Positions 15,521 through 24,315 of a stretch of DNA of 64,000 bases are shown here, one piece after another. The notes under the pieces are model-generated. The model was not told the origin of the DNA and searched no databases. It worked only from the letters and a program-made list of their open reading frames with translations. A program made the position numbers and the translations under genes. How positions within the stretch are numbered: the stretch's first letter is position 1; every line of letters begins with the position of its first letter. The DNA is taken from the NCBI RefSeq assembly GCF_004151275.2, contig NZ_CP130821.1, forward strand, positions 2,604,001 through 2,668,000, in the 5' to 3' direction. Source of the DNA: Flavobacterium dauae. GTDB lineage: Bacteria; Bacteroidota; Bacteroidia; Flavobacteriales; Flavobacteriaceae.

Positions 15521-18331
15521 ATGAAAAAGATACTATCTATAGTGCCGTTTTTAATACTTCTGATTTCTTTTAACAGTTTTGCACAAAACATTCAGCTAAA
15601 AGGAAAAGTAATTGATGAAGCTAAAGCACCCGTTGGCGATATGACCGTTTACCTTTCTAAAGCAAAAGATTCTACGTTGATTCAATACGCTACAACCGAT
15701 GTTTCCGGCTTGTTCACTCTTGATATCAAGGCAGTTGAAGAACCTTCTTTCTTAACTTTTTCGTTACTTGGTTTTAAAGATAAAGTAGAAACGTTAGATA
15801 AAATAACTGAAACAAAAGATTTGGGTACAGTTGTTATAGAAAATGATTCAGATGTATTGTCTGAAATCGTAATTGTTACCGATACGCCCATTCGCGTAAA
15901 AAACGACACTCTTGAATTTAATGCGAAATCGTTTAAAGTACGTCCTGATGCCAATGTAGAAGCGTTATTGAAAGAATTACCGGGAGTTGAAATTGATGCA
16001 GATAAAAAAATAACGGTAAACGGCAAAGAAGTAACACAGATTTTGGTAAACGGGAAACCATTTTTTAATTCAGACGGAACAATAGCCTTGCAAAATCTGC
16101 CTGCCGATTTAATCAAAAAAGTACAGATAACCGATTATAAAACCAAAGCAGAAGAATTCTCTGGTAGAAAAGCAAAAAGCGACGATGCAAGCATCAACCT
16201 GACTATTGACGAAGAAAACAACAAAGGTTTAATGGCGAAATTAAGTGCAGGTATTGGTAGCATTGTTGATAATGCCAACCGGTACGAAAGCAGTGGATTG
16301 TTGAATTATTTTCAGGGAGATCGTAAAATTTCGATACTGGCATCGTCTAACAACATCAATTCCGAAGGCTTTTCAATGGACGAACTTTTTGACAATATGG
16401 GTGGCGGTCGCAGCCAGTTGTTCAGCTTTGGTGGTCGTTCGGGCGGATCGGGTGGTTTTGGAAGCAGCACCGGAATTACCCGCACCAATATGGTTGGTGT
16501 AAATTATTCGGATCAGTTTTTTAAAGACTTAGAAACCAATGCCAGTTATTATTTAAAAGATACACAAAATAAAAACAATAACCGTTCGCGCGTGGTAAAC
16601 TTGTTACCCGATGGCGATTTTATTACCGAATCGCAATCACAACGTTTAAACAACAATACCAACCACAATGCCAATGTGCGATTAGAATACAAGTTAAACC
16701 CAACCACCAAACTGTTTGTAAATCCGCAAATTACTGCCAATAAAAACGAATTCAGTTCTCAAAGCACCTCGCAATCAATGGATGCCGATGGAAATCTTTA
16801 TAATGAAAGTGACGAAAAATCGTTCTCGTCTGCAGATAGTTTCACGTTTACCAACTCTATCCAGTTTAATAAAAAATTAAACAATAACGGTAAAAACTTT
16901 AGTGTGCAACTAAGTAATAGCAACAGCAAAACCACCGGAACAGGAAACACCAATTCTGCCACGTTGTTTTATCAAGATAATCAGCAAGACGATATCCGTA
17001 ATCAGGAAGAACAATCAAAAAGTACCGCCGACAATTATAGCATAACTGCAGAATATTCGCAACCTATCAATAACAAAGCATTTATTGATTTGGGATACAC
17101 GTTTGATTACGACAACCAGACCGATTTGTTAAACACCTATAATTTTAATGAAACTACTAATGGTTTTACTGATTTTAACGACCGTTTATCAAACCAAACA
17201 CATACAAATATTGTTACCAATACTCCTTATGTGGGCATTAATTATCAAACCGATAAAATAGATTGGTTTGTTAATTCGGGTGTAAATGTTGCAAACTATA
17301 ACGCATCTGCTGCATATATGGGTACAGATTATTCGGTTGACAAAAAATTTGTATCGCCTTATGTACGTGCAAATTTTAGATATAAATTAGACCGAAGCAA
17401 AAATATCAGCTTTAATTACAATTATAATGTAACCAATCCTAATGCTACGCAGATTTTAGCTTACGAACGCTTAAACGACCCGTTGCAAACTTATATAGGT
17501 AACAAAGAGTTAGATCAGGCAAAATATCACTCGTTGCGTTTGGGATACCGTAATTTTAATTTCCAAATACGTTCTGGATGGATGGTTTTTGTCAACACCA
17601 GTTTTTATGATTCACAAATAGTATCATCAACCACTTTTGACGAAAACAGAAAACGTACCACAACCTATCAAAATGTTACAGGAGCATATACCACCGGGCT
17701 TTTTGCAAACTGGAACAAATCGTATAAATTTAACGAACACAGCATTCGTTACGGTATTGGTGCCAATATAAGTTATGCTAAAGATAAGGGATACGCCAAC
17801 GGAACCCTTTATGATGCCAACGGTTTAACCTTTAGACCCAACGTGTATGTTTCTTGGGATTATGGCGATTTGTTAAGCATTGCCCCGTCATACAACGTTT
17901 CTATAAACAACACGAAGTATCACAATTACCAGTTAGCAGCAACCGATTACATTAAGCATAATGTAATGCTGCAAACTACAACCTATTGGCCCGAAAATTT
18001 TACATGGGGCAACGATTTTAGCTATACATATAATACCAATATAGCCAACGGTTTTAAAAAAGATTATTTCTTGTGGAACACGGCAATATCTTACACCTTC
18101 TTAAATAAAGCCTTAACAGCCAAAGTAAAAGTGTACGATTTATTGAATCAAAACATTGGTACATCGCGTACCATTAATCCCACTACCATTGTTGACCAGG
18201 AAAATACCGTTTTAGAACGCTACGTAATGTTTTCATTAACCTGGAAATTTAATCAGTTTGGAAATTCATCAAACAACAGAAACCGTGGCGGACGCATGGG
18301 GCCTCCACCGAGAATGATGAGAGAATTGTAA
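15521..18331 (+). CDS. Outer-membrane beta-barrel protein with carboxypeptidase-like N-terminal domain
   Basis: This is a 936-aa protein. Signal peptide (to about 21); carboxypeptidase-regulatory-like beta-sandwich (about 23-110, LKGKVIDEAKAPVGDMTVYL); a plug-like region (about 115-215, LLKELPGVEIDADKKITVNG); then a large beta-barrel. A Gly-rich stretch (MGGGRSQLFSFGGRSGGSGG) interrupts it near 290-310, and the C-terminus (NRNRGGRMGPPPRMM) is not the usual aromatic end. This is the receptor-like OMP_b-brl family with no SusD partner. Substrate unknown. Confidence 0.85.
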   Translation: MKKILSIVPFLILLISFNSFAQNIQLKGKVIDEAKAPVGDMTVYLSKAKDSTLIQYATTDVSGLFTLDIKAVEEPSFLTFSLLGFKDKVETLDKITETKDLGTVVIENDSDVLSEIVIVTDTPIRVKNDTLEFNAKSFKVRPDANVEALLKELPGVEIDADKKITVNGKEVTQILVNGKPFFNSDGTIALQNLPADLIKKVQITDYKTKAEEFSGRKAKSDDASINLTIDEENNKGLMAKLSAGIGSIVDNANRYESSGLLNYFQGDRKISILASSNNINSEGFSMDELFDNMGGGRSQLFSFGGRSGGSGGFGSSTGITRTNMVGVNYSDQFFKDLETNASYYLKDTQNKNNNRSRVVNLLPDGDFITESQSQRLNNNTNHNANVRLEYKLNPTTKLFVNPQITANKNEFSSQSTSQSMDADGNLYNESDEKSFSSADSFTFTNSIQFNKKLNNNGKNFSVQLSNSNSKTTGTGNTNSATLFYQDNQQDDIRNQEEQSKSTADNYSITAEYSQPINNKAFIDLGYTFDYDNQTDLLNTYNFNETTNGFTDFNDRLSNQTHTNIVTNTPYVGINYQTDKIDWFVNSGVNVANYNASAAYMGTDYSVDKKFVSPYVRANFRYKLDRSKNISFNYNYNVTNPNATQILAYERLNDPLQTYIGNKELDQAKYHSLRLGYRNFNFQIRSGWMVFVNTSFYDSQIVSSTTFDENRKRTTTYQNVTGAYTTGLFANWNKSYKFNEHSIRYGIGANISYAKDKGYANGTLYDANGLTFRPNVYVSWDYGDLLSIAPSYNVSINNTKYHNYQLAATDYIKHNVMLQTTTYWPENFTWGNDFSYTYNTNIANGFKKDYFLWNTAISYTFLNKALTAKVKVYDLLNQNIGTSRTINPTTIVDQENTVLERYVMFSLTWKFNQFGNSSNNRNRGGRMGPPPRMMREL

Positions 18332-18439
18332 TTTTTTTTTATAAATGTTGATAATGAGTAAGAGTGAAATCTTATTTGTTTTTCGTAGGAATTTGTGGAA
18401 ATGGCTATTTAAAAGAATCTATTTCTAAAGATATAAAAA

Positions 18440-18461
18440 AAGATGCCTTGTTAGGCATCTT
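18440..18461. terminator. Hairpin between convergent genes
   Basis: AAGATGCCT pairs with AGGCATCTT around loop TGTT. It is flanked by A and T/A-rich sequence on both sides and could serve both strands. Confidence 0.65.
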
Positions 18462-18535
18462 AAAAACATATCGTTACATTATATTATTTTAAATGATTAT
18501 TACGAAGTTCATACCAAATAGAATATAATTAAAAG

Positions 18536-18630
18536 CTCGTCAGTTCGAGCTTGTCGAGAACCTATAATTCAATGACTTCTCGATAGGCTTCACTTCGTTA
18601 CGCTACTCGAAGAGACGAGTCTAAACATGT
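18536..18630. repeat. Flavobacterial intergenic repeat-like block
   Basis: Contains GTCAGTTCGAGCTTGTCGAG, then TCTCGATAGGCTTCACTTCG and CTACTCGAAGAGACGAGTCT. Self-complementary TCGAG-rich blocks like this are dispersed between genes in many flavobacterial genomes. Only one copy lies in the window. Confidence 0.55.
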
Positions 18631-18657
18631 TTTGGTGTAAAGTTAGTAACTGTCAAT

Positions 18658-19779
18658 TTATTTTTTAACAAATTTCATTATACCTGTACCCTTTTCAGTT
18701 TGAACCTCTAAAAGATACACTCCTGCATTTAAAGAAATAACGTTAACGATTGGCTGAGTATTTGTCTGCAACACTTTTTGACCCGATAAATTATAAACGA
18801 TAACATTGTTAATCTTCTCTGTTGTATCAATATTCAACACATCTGAAGTTGGATTAGGATACACATTTAATTTTATTTGGTTAAACGATTTTGTTGATAA
18901 CAAAGCAGTGATTTCTTGTGGTGTAAACGGTCTTCTTGTACCAATACTTACACCTAACCAGTCATTATTATCTAAAGTAATTACAGACAAATTGTTTTCT
19001 GTTTTCCAGTTTGAAAGATCTGTTCCTGAATAAGTTCTCCACTGAGTAGTTCCTGCTGCTGTTTCTGTACGTGATCCAATGGTTACAGCAGTAATATCTG
19101 TACCGCTCATTATATAATCAAAACCTCCGTTTAGTTCAGTCGCTATTAAATCTAAAGCATCCTCTGCGGTGATTGTTCCGTTGTACTTAATTCCAAAGGC
19201 ATACGAATCGGCAATATTAGCTGTATCTGTTCCAAAATCAATAACAATCAGGCTTTGATTAGATCCTGTCCCCAACCACGTAACAATATCTGTAGCATCA
19301 TACCATTGAGAACTATAAGCAGCAATGGGCGTTTCGGGAGCTTGTGATGTAGGATTGCTAAAACCATAAGAAACACCATACCAACGTCCATTTGTTAAAG
19401 ATTCCGAAATCCCTCCATTCATTGTAAATGTTTGAGCAGAAGTACCTGACCAAGTACTCCACCAATCACTTCCGCCAACACTGGTATGAGAATTAAAGGT
19501 AACATGATTAAAAAAACCAGCTCCTGACACAGGATCAATTGAAAAATTAGGTTCTGCATTGGCAATAGCTGCCATCATTCCTCCAAATGTTTCACCATTT
19601 CCTGTATTAAAACGATAACCCCATGCGTATGAACGATCGTCTGTTCCATCTTTAAAATCAACAACCAAATAGGCAGTTTCAGTACCTGATCCTACATAGT
19701 ATTTAACATCGTTTGAGGTAAATTGTGCAGAAATTAACTGCGTAAAAAATAGCAAGAATAACAAAGTAATTCTTTTCAT
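18658..19779 (-). CDS. Secreted T9SS-cargo protein with internal duplication, under a cobalamin riboswitch
   Basis: This is a 373-aa protein. A signal peptide ends about residue 19 (LISAQ). Two homologous domains follow: about 24-160 and 165-285. They align at GTETAYLVVDFKDG...SYAWGYRFN and GSNQSLIVIDFG...SYAFGIKYNG, and at their ends with WWSTWSG.../NGRWYGVSYGF and QWRTYSG.../NNDWLGVSIG. The last ~75 residues are a T9SS type A sorting domain (YPNPTSDVLNI, GVYLLEVQTEKG, final KFVKK). It should be exported by T9SS and attached or released at the surface. A cobalamin riboswitch lies directly upstream, so it is probably repressed by B12 and may bind corrinoids (inference). I recognise no characterised homologue. 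Confidence 0.85.
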   Translation of the reverse strand: MKRITLLFLLFFTQLISAQFTSNDVKYYVGSGTETAYLVVDFKDGTDDRSYAWGYRFNTGNGETFGGMMAAIANAEPNFSIDPVSGAGFFNHVTFNSHTSVGGSDWWSTWSGTSAQTFTMNGGISESLTNGRWYGVSYGFSNPTSQAPETPIAAYSSQWYDATDIVTWLGTGSNQSLIVIDFGTDTANIADSYAFGIKYNGTITAEDALDLIATELNGGFDYIMSGTDITAVTIGSRTETAAGTTQWRTYSGTDLSNWKTENNLSVITLDNNDWLGVSIGTRRPFTPQEITALLSTKSFNQIKLNVYPNPTSDVLNIDTTEKINNVIVYNLSGQKVLQTNTQPIVNVISLNAGVYLLEVQTEKGTGIMKFVKK

Positions 19780-19894
19780 AATATAGAAAATTTAAAGTTT
19801 TGTTCCCGAAACTTTATAGAAATAAACAGCTATGAAAAGAGGTTTTCTAATGAAGATGCCTTTAACACTTTTATTCCCGAAAGTTAAAAAATGA

Positions 19895-20035
19895 TCAGGC
19901 AGGTATCCTGGCTTGCATCTTATTGTAGGTCTTCCCAAAAAAAAATCCAGTGACGTTTTTAATTTACAACAAGTTTAATAGCATACAGTTGCGGGTACAG
20001 CTCAAGATTTGACGATATCTTACTTGATTCCCTTT
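19895..20035 (-). ncRNA. Cobalamin (B12) riboswitch
   Basis: Read on the minus strand, the conserved blocks occur in order: GGGAAT near the 5' end, GCTGTACCCGCAACTGT, the B12-box-like CGTCACTG, GGGAAG, and GCAAGCCAGGATACCTGCC. This matches the cobalamin riboswitch core. The remaining 115 nt to the ATG at 19779 form the expression platform, which holds two copies of TTTCGGGAA (AACTTTCGGGAATAAAA and AAGTTTCGGGAACAAAA). It should control the T9SS protein at 18658-19779. Confidence 0.93.
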
Positions 20036-20070
20036 TAAAGAACATTACAAACGTTCTACCAAAATCGGCA

Positions 20071-20078
20071 CAAAGGTA
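20071..20078 (-). promoter_or_regulatory. -7 box for the riboswitch transcript
   Basis: TACCTTTG on the minus strand lies about 36 bp before the riboswitch core, in the gap after the TonB-like gene. It implies that the riboswitch and the T9SS gene have their own transcript. Confidence 0.6.
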
Positions 20079-20085
20079 CAAAAAA

Positions 20086-20517
20086 TTATTCTAAAGCTAA
20101 ACGAATGGGAATACGAAAACGGATACGTTCTGGTTGTTCGTTAATAAAAACAGGTTTTAATCGTAATTTCTTAACTACACGAATAGCTTCTAAATCACAT
20201 TCATTACACAATCCTTGTTCAATAATTACATTGCTAACCGAACCATCTTTTTCTACTATAAACTGTACGTAAACAGTGCCGCTGATTTCGTTTTGCAAAG
20301 CTTCATCAGGAAAATTATAATTCTCGCCCACAAACCTTTGTATGCTTTGACCCGTAAGTGCGATATAGTCTGACGGATTGCCGTTAATAATACTGTCGTT
20401 TACCGAATTACCCGCAGGAGCTTCAGAAACGCTTTTTTCTACAGTAGTAGGAGGAATATTTTGAGAAAAGCCTGCCCAGGAAAAGCCTGTTATAAAAAGT
20501 ACAACAATTAATTTCAT
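20086..20517 (-). CDS. Small TonB C-terminal-domain protein
   Basis: This is a 143-aa protein with a signal peptide (to about 18, GFSQ) and a TonB_C-like domain at about 60-143 (NFPDEALQNEISGTVYVQFIVEKDGSVSNV...LEAIRVVKKLRLKPV split around the domain). It lacks the proline-rich spacer and the anchored N-terminus of classical TonB, so it is a periplasmic TonB-domain protein. It precedes the B12 riboswitch unit on the same strand, but the promoter between them argues for separate transcription. Confidence 0.82.
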   Translation of the reverse strand: MKLIVVLFITGFSWAGFSQNIPPTTVEKSVSEAPAGNSVNDSIINGNPSDYIALTGQSIQRFVGENYNFPDEALQNEISGTVYVQFIVEKDGSVSNVIIEQGLCNECDLEAIRVVKKLRLKPVFINEQPERIRFRIPIRLALE

Positions 20518-20534
20518 AAACTAAAGATATAAAA

Positions 20535-20558
20535 AAAGATGTCTTTTCAGACATCTTT
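20535..20558 (-). terminator. Terminator after the lipoprotein gene
   Basis: AAAGATGTCT pairs with AGACATCTTT around TTTC; A/T-rich on both sides. It closes the pth-lipoprotein unit. Confidence 0.7.
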
Positions 20559-20563
20559 AAAAC

Positions 20564-21088
20564 TTATTCTACTACAAACTCCACGTTTTCTATTAACGAA
20601 GTCGTTGGTGCTTTGAACGACAATTTTACTTTTGTTTGTTTATCGGAATGATCTATCTTCAAAGTTCCTTGCGTGATTTTGTAATATCCTGCTTCGCCTT
20701 TACAATAACAATGTTTGCCATAAACCAGTTTTACTTCTTCTAATTCTGCATCTTTATACTGTTTTTTAAACGCTTTTGCAGGAATTTCCAAAAACAATTC
20801 TTCTTTGTAAAAATCATCTGCAACAGGTTTTTCTGATTTGTTGCGATCAAAACTGTATTCTACCAGAATTTTTTCAGGATCAAAATGAGTTTGGGGATAC
20901 AGTTCGTTAAATCCATTTAAATTTAATCCTTTTTCAAATTCGCGTGTTGCAGTTACCTTGCCATTTTCAGGAGCAACCGAAATCATTGTTACTTTTTTGC
21001 CTAACCAATTGGTAGATTCAACACCTTTTGTGGTTGAACAGCTTATTGCTACAGCCGAAAAAGCCAATAGCGCAATCATTTTTTTCAT
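20564..21088 (-). CDS. Predicted lipoprotein of unknown function
   Basis: This is a 174-aa protein from the ATG at 21088 (MKKMIALLAFSAVAISCSTTKG). The lipobox AISC indicates an acylated N-terminal Cys. An upstream ATG at 21103 would overlap pth. The mature part is beta-rich, with a paired Cys motif in GKHCYCKGEAGYY. No family recognised. It begins 4 nt after the pth stop, so it is probably co-transcribed with pth. Confidence 0.8.
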   Translation of the reverse strand: MKKMIALLAFSAVAISCSTTKGVESTNWLGKKVTMISVAPENGKVTATREFEKGLNLNGFNELYPQTHFDPEKILVEYSFDRNKSEKPVADDFYKEELFLEIPAKAFKKQYKDAELEEVKLVYGKHCYCKGEAGYYKITQGTLKIDHSDKQTKVKLSFKAPTTSLIENVEFVVE

Positions 21089-21092
21089 ATAT

Positions 21093-21716
21093 TTATTTAC
21101 CATTATAATTATTCATTGCATTGTTTAAACCTGCCAAAGCAAATTCTTTTACCGCTTTAGAAACAATCTCTAACCGCTCCTTTAAAGCTGTTGTTTCTTC
21201 ATCGGTCCAATTGCCCAAAACATAATCAACCTGTTGTCCTTTTTTAAACTGATCAGATATTCCAAAGCGTAAACGCGGATATTCGGCACTGTTTAAAATT
21301 AACTGGATATTTTTTAATCCGTTATGCCCACCGTCTGATCCTTTGGCTTTTATGCGTATGGTTCCAAAAGGTAAATTTAAATCATCTGTAATAATTAACA
21401 CATTTTCTTTGGCAATTTTTTCTTTATCCATCCAATATTGTACGGCCTTGCCCGATAAATTCATATAGGTGTTAGGTTTTAAAAGCAATAATACCTTGTT
21501 TTTTACCTTAATTTCGGTCAAAGCTCCCAACTTTACGGTTTCAAAAGTTGCACCGGCTTCATTTGCCATAAAATCAACGGCTTTAAAACCAATATTATGC
21601 CGCGTATTAACATATTCGGCTCCAATGTTGCCCAAACCAACAATTAAATATTTTTTCATAACCTGTGTGTTTGCTTGTGTATGCGGTTTTAAAAACCACT
21701 TTGTAAAAAAATTCAT
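21093..21716 (-). CDS. pth: Peptidyl-tRNA hydrolase
   Basis: This is a 207-aa protein from the ATG at 21716 (MNFFTKWFLKPH); the conserved domain starts at MKKYLIVGLGNIG (ATG at 21659), so a shorter start is also possible. It carries the catalytic His in NTRHNIGF, the Asn in NTYMNLSG, and ITDDLNLPFG. It releases peptide from peptidyl-tRNA for recycling. Length is normal for the family apart from the ~19-residue extension. Confidence 0.95.
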   Translation of the reverse strand: MNFFTKWFLKPHTQANTQVMKKYLIVGLGNIGAEYVNTRHNIGFKAVDFMANEAGATFETVKLGALTEIKVKNKVLLLLKPNTYMNLSGKAVQYWMDKEKIAKENVLIITDDLNLPFGTIRIKAKGSDGGHNGLKNIQLILNSAEYPRLRFGISDQFKKGQQVDYVLGNWTDEETTALKERLEIVSKAVKEFALAGLNNAMNNYNGK

Positions 21717-21755
21717 TGCAAATGTATTAACTAATAGGTAATTTAGAACAAAAGA

Positions 21756-23231
21756 ATGCAAGTTATGGAAAACTTACACATAATCTGGGAGTTTATTGTA
21801 GAATGGTATTGGATTCCTTTAGCATTGATAAACGCTACGGCTTTTATTACCATTTTGGTAGAAAACGGAAAGCCCGAAAAAACCATTGCCTGGTTAATGG
21901 TTATTGTGTTTTTGCCGTTTATAGGTGTCGTTTTATATTACTTTTTTGGTCAGAAATTTCAAAAAGAAAAATATTTTAAAAAGTTAGATTACAGGTACAA
22001 ACAAAAATTAGAAGAACGCTGGATTGATTTAGAACCTTTTATTACCAATGAAATTAAATTAACCGACAGGTACGATTCGCATTTAAACGATGCCTTTGAA
22101 TATCTGGTAAATACCCGCAATTCCATTCCCACATCAAATAACAATGCGTTACTTCTAATAAACGGTGAAGAAAAATTCAAGCATTTGCTTACCGACCTTA
22201 AAAATGCCCAACACCATATTCATTTAGAATATTATATTTTTGACGAAGACGTTATTGGCTCAGAAATTTTGGATCTTTTAGTTGAAAAAGCACAACAAAA
22301 TGTTGAAGTGCGCTTAATTATTGATGATTTTGGTTCTTCAAAGCTGGCAAAACGTCAAAAATACTACGAGGAAAAAGGCTTACAGTTTGAAATTTTTCTA
22401 CCGGTTCGTTTCTCTTCGCTGGCAAACAGTAATTACCGAAACCACCGAAAAATAATTGTGATAGATGGAACGATTGGTTATGTTGGCGGTATCAATATTT
22501 CTGACAAATACATCAATCCAAATAATTTTAATTTGTACTGGCGCGATACTTCGATACGATTTGAAGGCGATTCGGTTAAAATGTTGCAGGCCCAGTTTTG
22601 GCTGCATTGGCAAAGTATTTCGGCGAATACTTTTACACTTACACAGAATTATTTACCGCCGTTTAAAAAAAGTATTACAAAAAAAATGCCGGTTACGTTT
22701 GCTTTTTCATCTCCCGGAAACACCCCTCCACATGTAATGGAATCGATGATTTTAAGTATTTCGGCTGCCCAGAAAAGCATTCAGTTGTGCACCCCCTACT
22801 TTATTCCGACAGATTCTTTTAAAACCGCTTTGCTCATTGCTGTTTCAAAAGGAGTTGACGTGTCGCTGATGATTTCTGCTAAAGGTGATTCAGCGGTGGT
22901 TCAGGCGGCTTCGTTATCGTTTTTAAAACCGTTTGTACAACGCGGAATGAAGGTTTTTTTGTACGAAAAAGGATTTATACACGCCAAAACCATTTGCATT
23001 GACGGATTGTTAAGCTACATTGGAACAACCAATTTAGACTCAAGAAGTTTTTTAATCAACTTTGAATTATCAGCTGTTATTTTAGACGAAAACATTGCCC
23101 AGCAGTTAACTGAACAATTTAAAGAAGACGTTTTATCAAGTAAGCTTTTTACCACTGAAACCTGGCAAAACGAAAAATGGTATTATAAAGCATTTGCATC
23201 TATTTGCAGGCTGTTGGCACCTTTGTTGTAA
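21756..23231 (+). CDS. cls: Cardiolipin synthase (phospholipase D family)
   Basis: This is a 491-aa protein; an alternative ATG is at 21765. Two N-terminal TM segments (about 10-30 and 45-65) precede two PLD domains. The HKD motifs are HRKIIVIDG near 230 and HAKTICIDG near 411, each followed by GG/GTTNLDSRS-type sequence. It condenses two phosphatidylglycerols to cardiolipin. It is divergent from pth across a 39-bp gap. Confidence 0.93.
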   Translation: MQVMENLHIIWEFIVEWYWIPLALINATAFITILVENGKPEKTIAWLMVIVFLPFIGVVLYYFFGQKFQKEKYFKKLDYRYKQKLEERWIDLEPFITNEIKLTDRYDSHLNDAFEYLVNTRNSIPTSNNNALLLINGEEKFKHLLTDLKNAQHHIHLEYYIFDEDVIGSEILDLLVEKAQQNVEVRLIIDDFGSSKLAKRQKYYEEKGLQFEIFLPVRFSSLANSNYRNHRKIIVIDGTIGYVGGINISDKYINPNNFNLYWRDTSIRFEGDSVKMLQAQFWLHWQSISANTFTLTQNYLPPFKKSITKKMPVTFAFSSPGNTPPHVMESMILSISAAQKSIQLCTPYFIPTDSFKTALLIAVSKGVDVSLMISAKGDSAVVQAASLSFLKPFVQRGMKVFLYEKGFIHAKTICIDGLLSYIGTTNLDSRSFLINFELSAVILDENIAQQLTEQFKEDVLSSKLFTTETWQNEKWYYKAFASICRLLAPLL

Positions 23232-23237
23232 TTTTTT

Positions 23238-23245
23238 TATTTTTG
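23238..23245 (+). promoter_or_regulatory. -7 box upstream of the 157-aa membrane protein
   Basis: TATTTTTG fits TAnnTTTG and lies 24 bp before the ATG at 23270. Confidence 0.5.
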
Positions 23246-23269
23246 CACACATTCTAAATTTAGTAACCG

Positions 23270-23743
23270 ATGAATTTTTTTCCTACTAAAAAATACACTT
23301 TTTCTTTGATCGATACAGATGAAAAATCAATTGAAAGATTAAAACGAAGAACTTACGAATCTAATACTCTTATATCAAAAACTACAGATAAATCTTTTAT
23401 CGGTACAATTAATGAAGATAGCTTTAGGATTGTTTCATCTGAAAGAGGAACTGGAGCTTTATGTGTTCTTGATGGTACTATAAAAAATCAAAAAGGCAGA
23501 ATGGACATTTACATAAACAAGACTTTTAAATACTTATTTTCAATTATTCTATTATTTCCAGTGATAGCTTTAATTGTAATTTCTGCAACTGAAGGAATAT
23601 CCTTAAATATTTTATTTCTATGTCTCTTGCAATTTGCTTTTATTAGATTTGCCTTTATAGGCTTATTTTTCTATATTTTATCAAAAAGAAGTGTAAATAA
23701 ACTTGCCGACGTTCTTGATACCAAATCACTATCAGTAGCTTAA
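23270..23743 (+). CDS. Uncharacterised membrane protein
   Basis: This is a 157-aa protein. The N-terminal ~80 residues are soluble (MNFFPTKKYTFSLIDTDEKS..., then SFIGTINEDSFRIVSSERG). Two TM segments follow, about 87-107 and 112-138. Similar short proteins with the TKKYTF opening exist in flavobacteria but have no assigned function as far as I know. It lies alone after cls and is convergent with the C1q-like genes. Confidence 0.72.
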   Translation: MNFFPTKKYTFSLIDTDEKSIERLKRRTYESNTLISKTTDKSFIGTINEDSFRIVSSERGTGALCVLDGTIKNQKGRMDIYINKTFKYLFSIILLFPVIALIVISATEGISLNILFLCLLQFAFIRFAFIGLFFYILSKRSVNKLADVLDTKSLSVA

Positions 23744-23745
23744 AA

Positions 23746-24315
23746 TCACAAAAGTTTTTCAATCCTTATTCCGGCAATTTGTTCCATTCCGGTGGGTTTA
23801 TTTACGTGGTCGTATTTTGAACTTTTATTAATATCAATAGTGGTTGAAGGAAGAATTTTAACCCATAAGGAAATCTCGTCGCCCTGTTGTAGTTGAATTT
23901 CTTTTGGTGGAATCATCAACCCGGCAGCCACATCAAAATTACCATAACTGTACTTAAAAACTGTTGTTCCTATCACTTGTTCCGTAGGTTGGCTATGGTT
24001 TTTCATCACATACAACTCAATATGGATACTGTCTTTAGACGAACTGCCCATTACTCCCGGGTTGATGTTTGCAAAAGCGGAAACCTCAAAAGTACCTGAA
24101 GAAGAAACGGTAATCCGTTCATTTAAAAACTGTCCGATTTTATTGTACACCATATCCACATCTCTAAATTTAATTTGTTGCGGAACCAAAGGCTTATTTT
24201 CTAAATGAATGCTTCGTAAACTACGAATGTACAACGAAGGCTTCTGGGCAAATCCGTGTATGCAAAACAATAAAAAAACAAGGCTAAAAATATTTTTGAT
24301 ACGCATCTTCTTCAC
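23746..24315 (-). CDS. Secreted C1q/TNF-like beta-sandwich protein, second copy
   Basis: This is a 189-aa protein with a signal peptide (to about 23, HGFAQ). The pattern VYNKIGQFLNERITVSSSGTFEVSAFANINP resembles the C1q-like jelly-roll, in which a surface 'sGtYeVsA' strand is conserved. It overlaps the start of the upstream copy's 3' end by 32 nt, indicating co-expression. Role unknown; secretion to periplasm or outer surface is likely. Confidence 0.6.
   Translation of the reverse strand: MKKMRIKNIFSLVFLLFCIHGFAQKPSLYIRSLRSIHLENKPLVPQQIKFRDVDMVYNKIGQFLNERITVSSSGTFEVSAFANINPGVMGSSSKDSIHIELYVMKNHSQPTEQVIGTTVFKYSYGNFDVAAGLMIPPKEIQLQQGDEISLWVKILPSTTIDINKSSKYDHVNKPTGMEQIAGIRIEKLL

Larger units (their letters stand above)
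18332..18657. other. Intergenic region between convergent genes
   Basis: This 326-bp region holds a terminator (18440-18461) and a repeat-like block (18536-18630). No gene was recognised. Confidence 0.6.
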
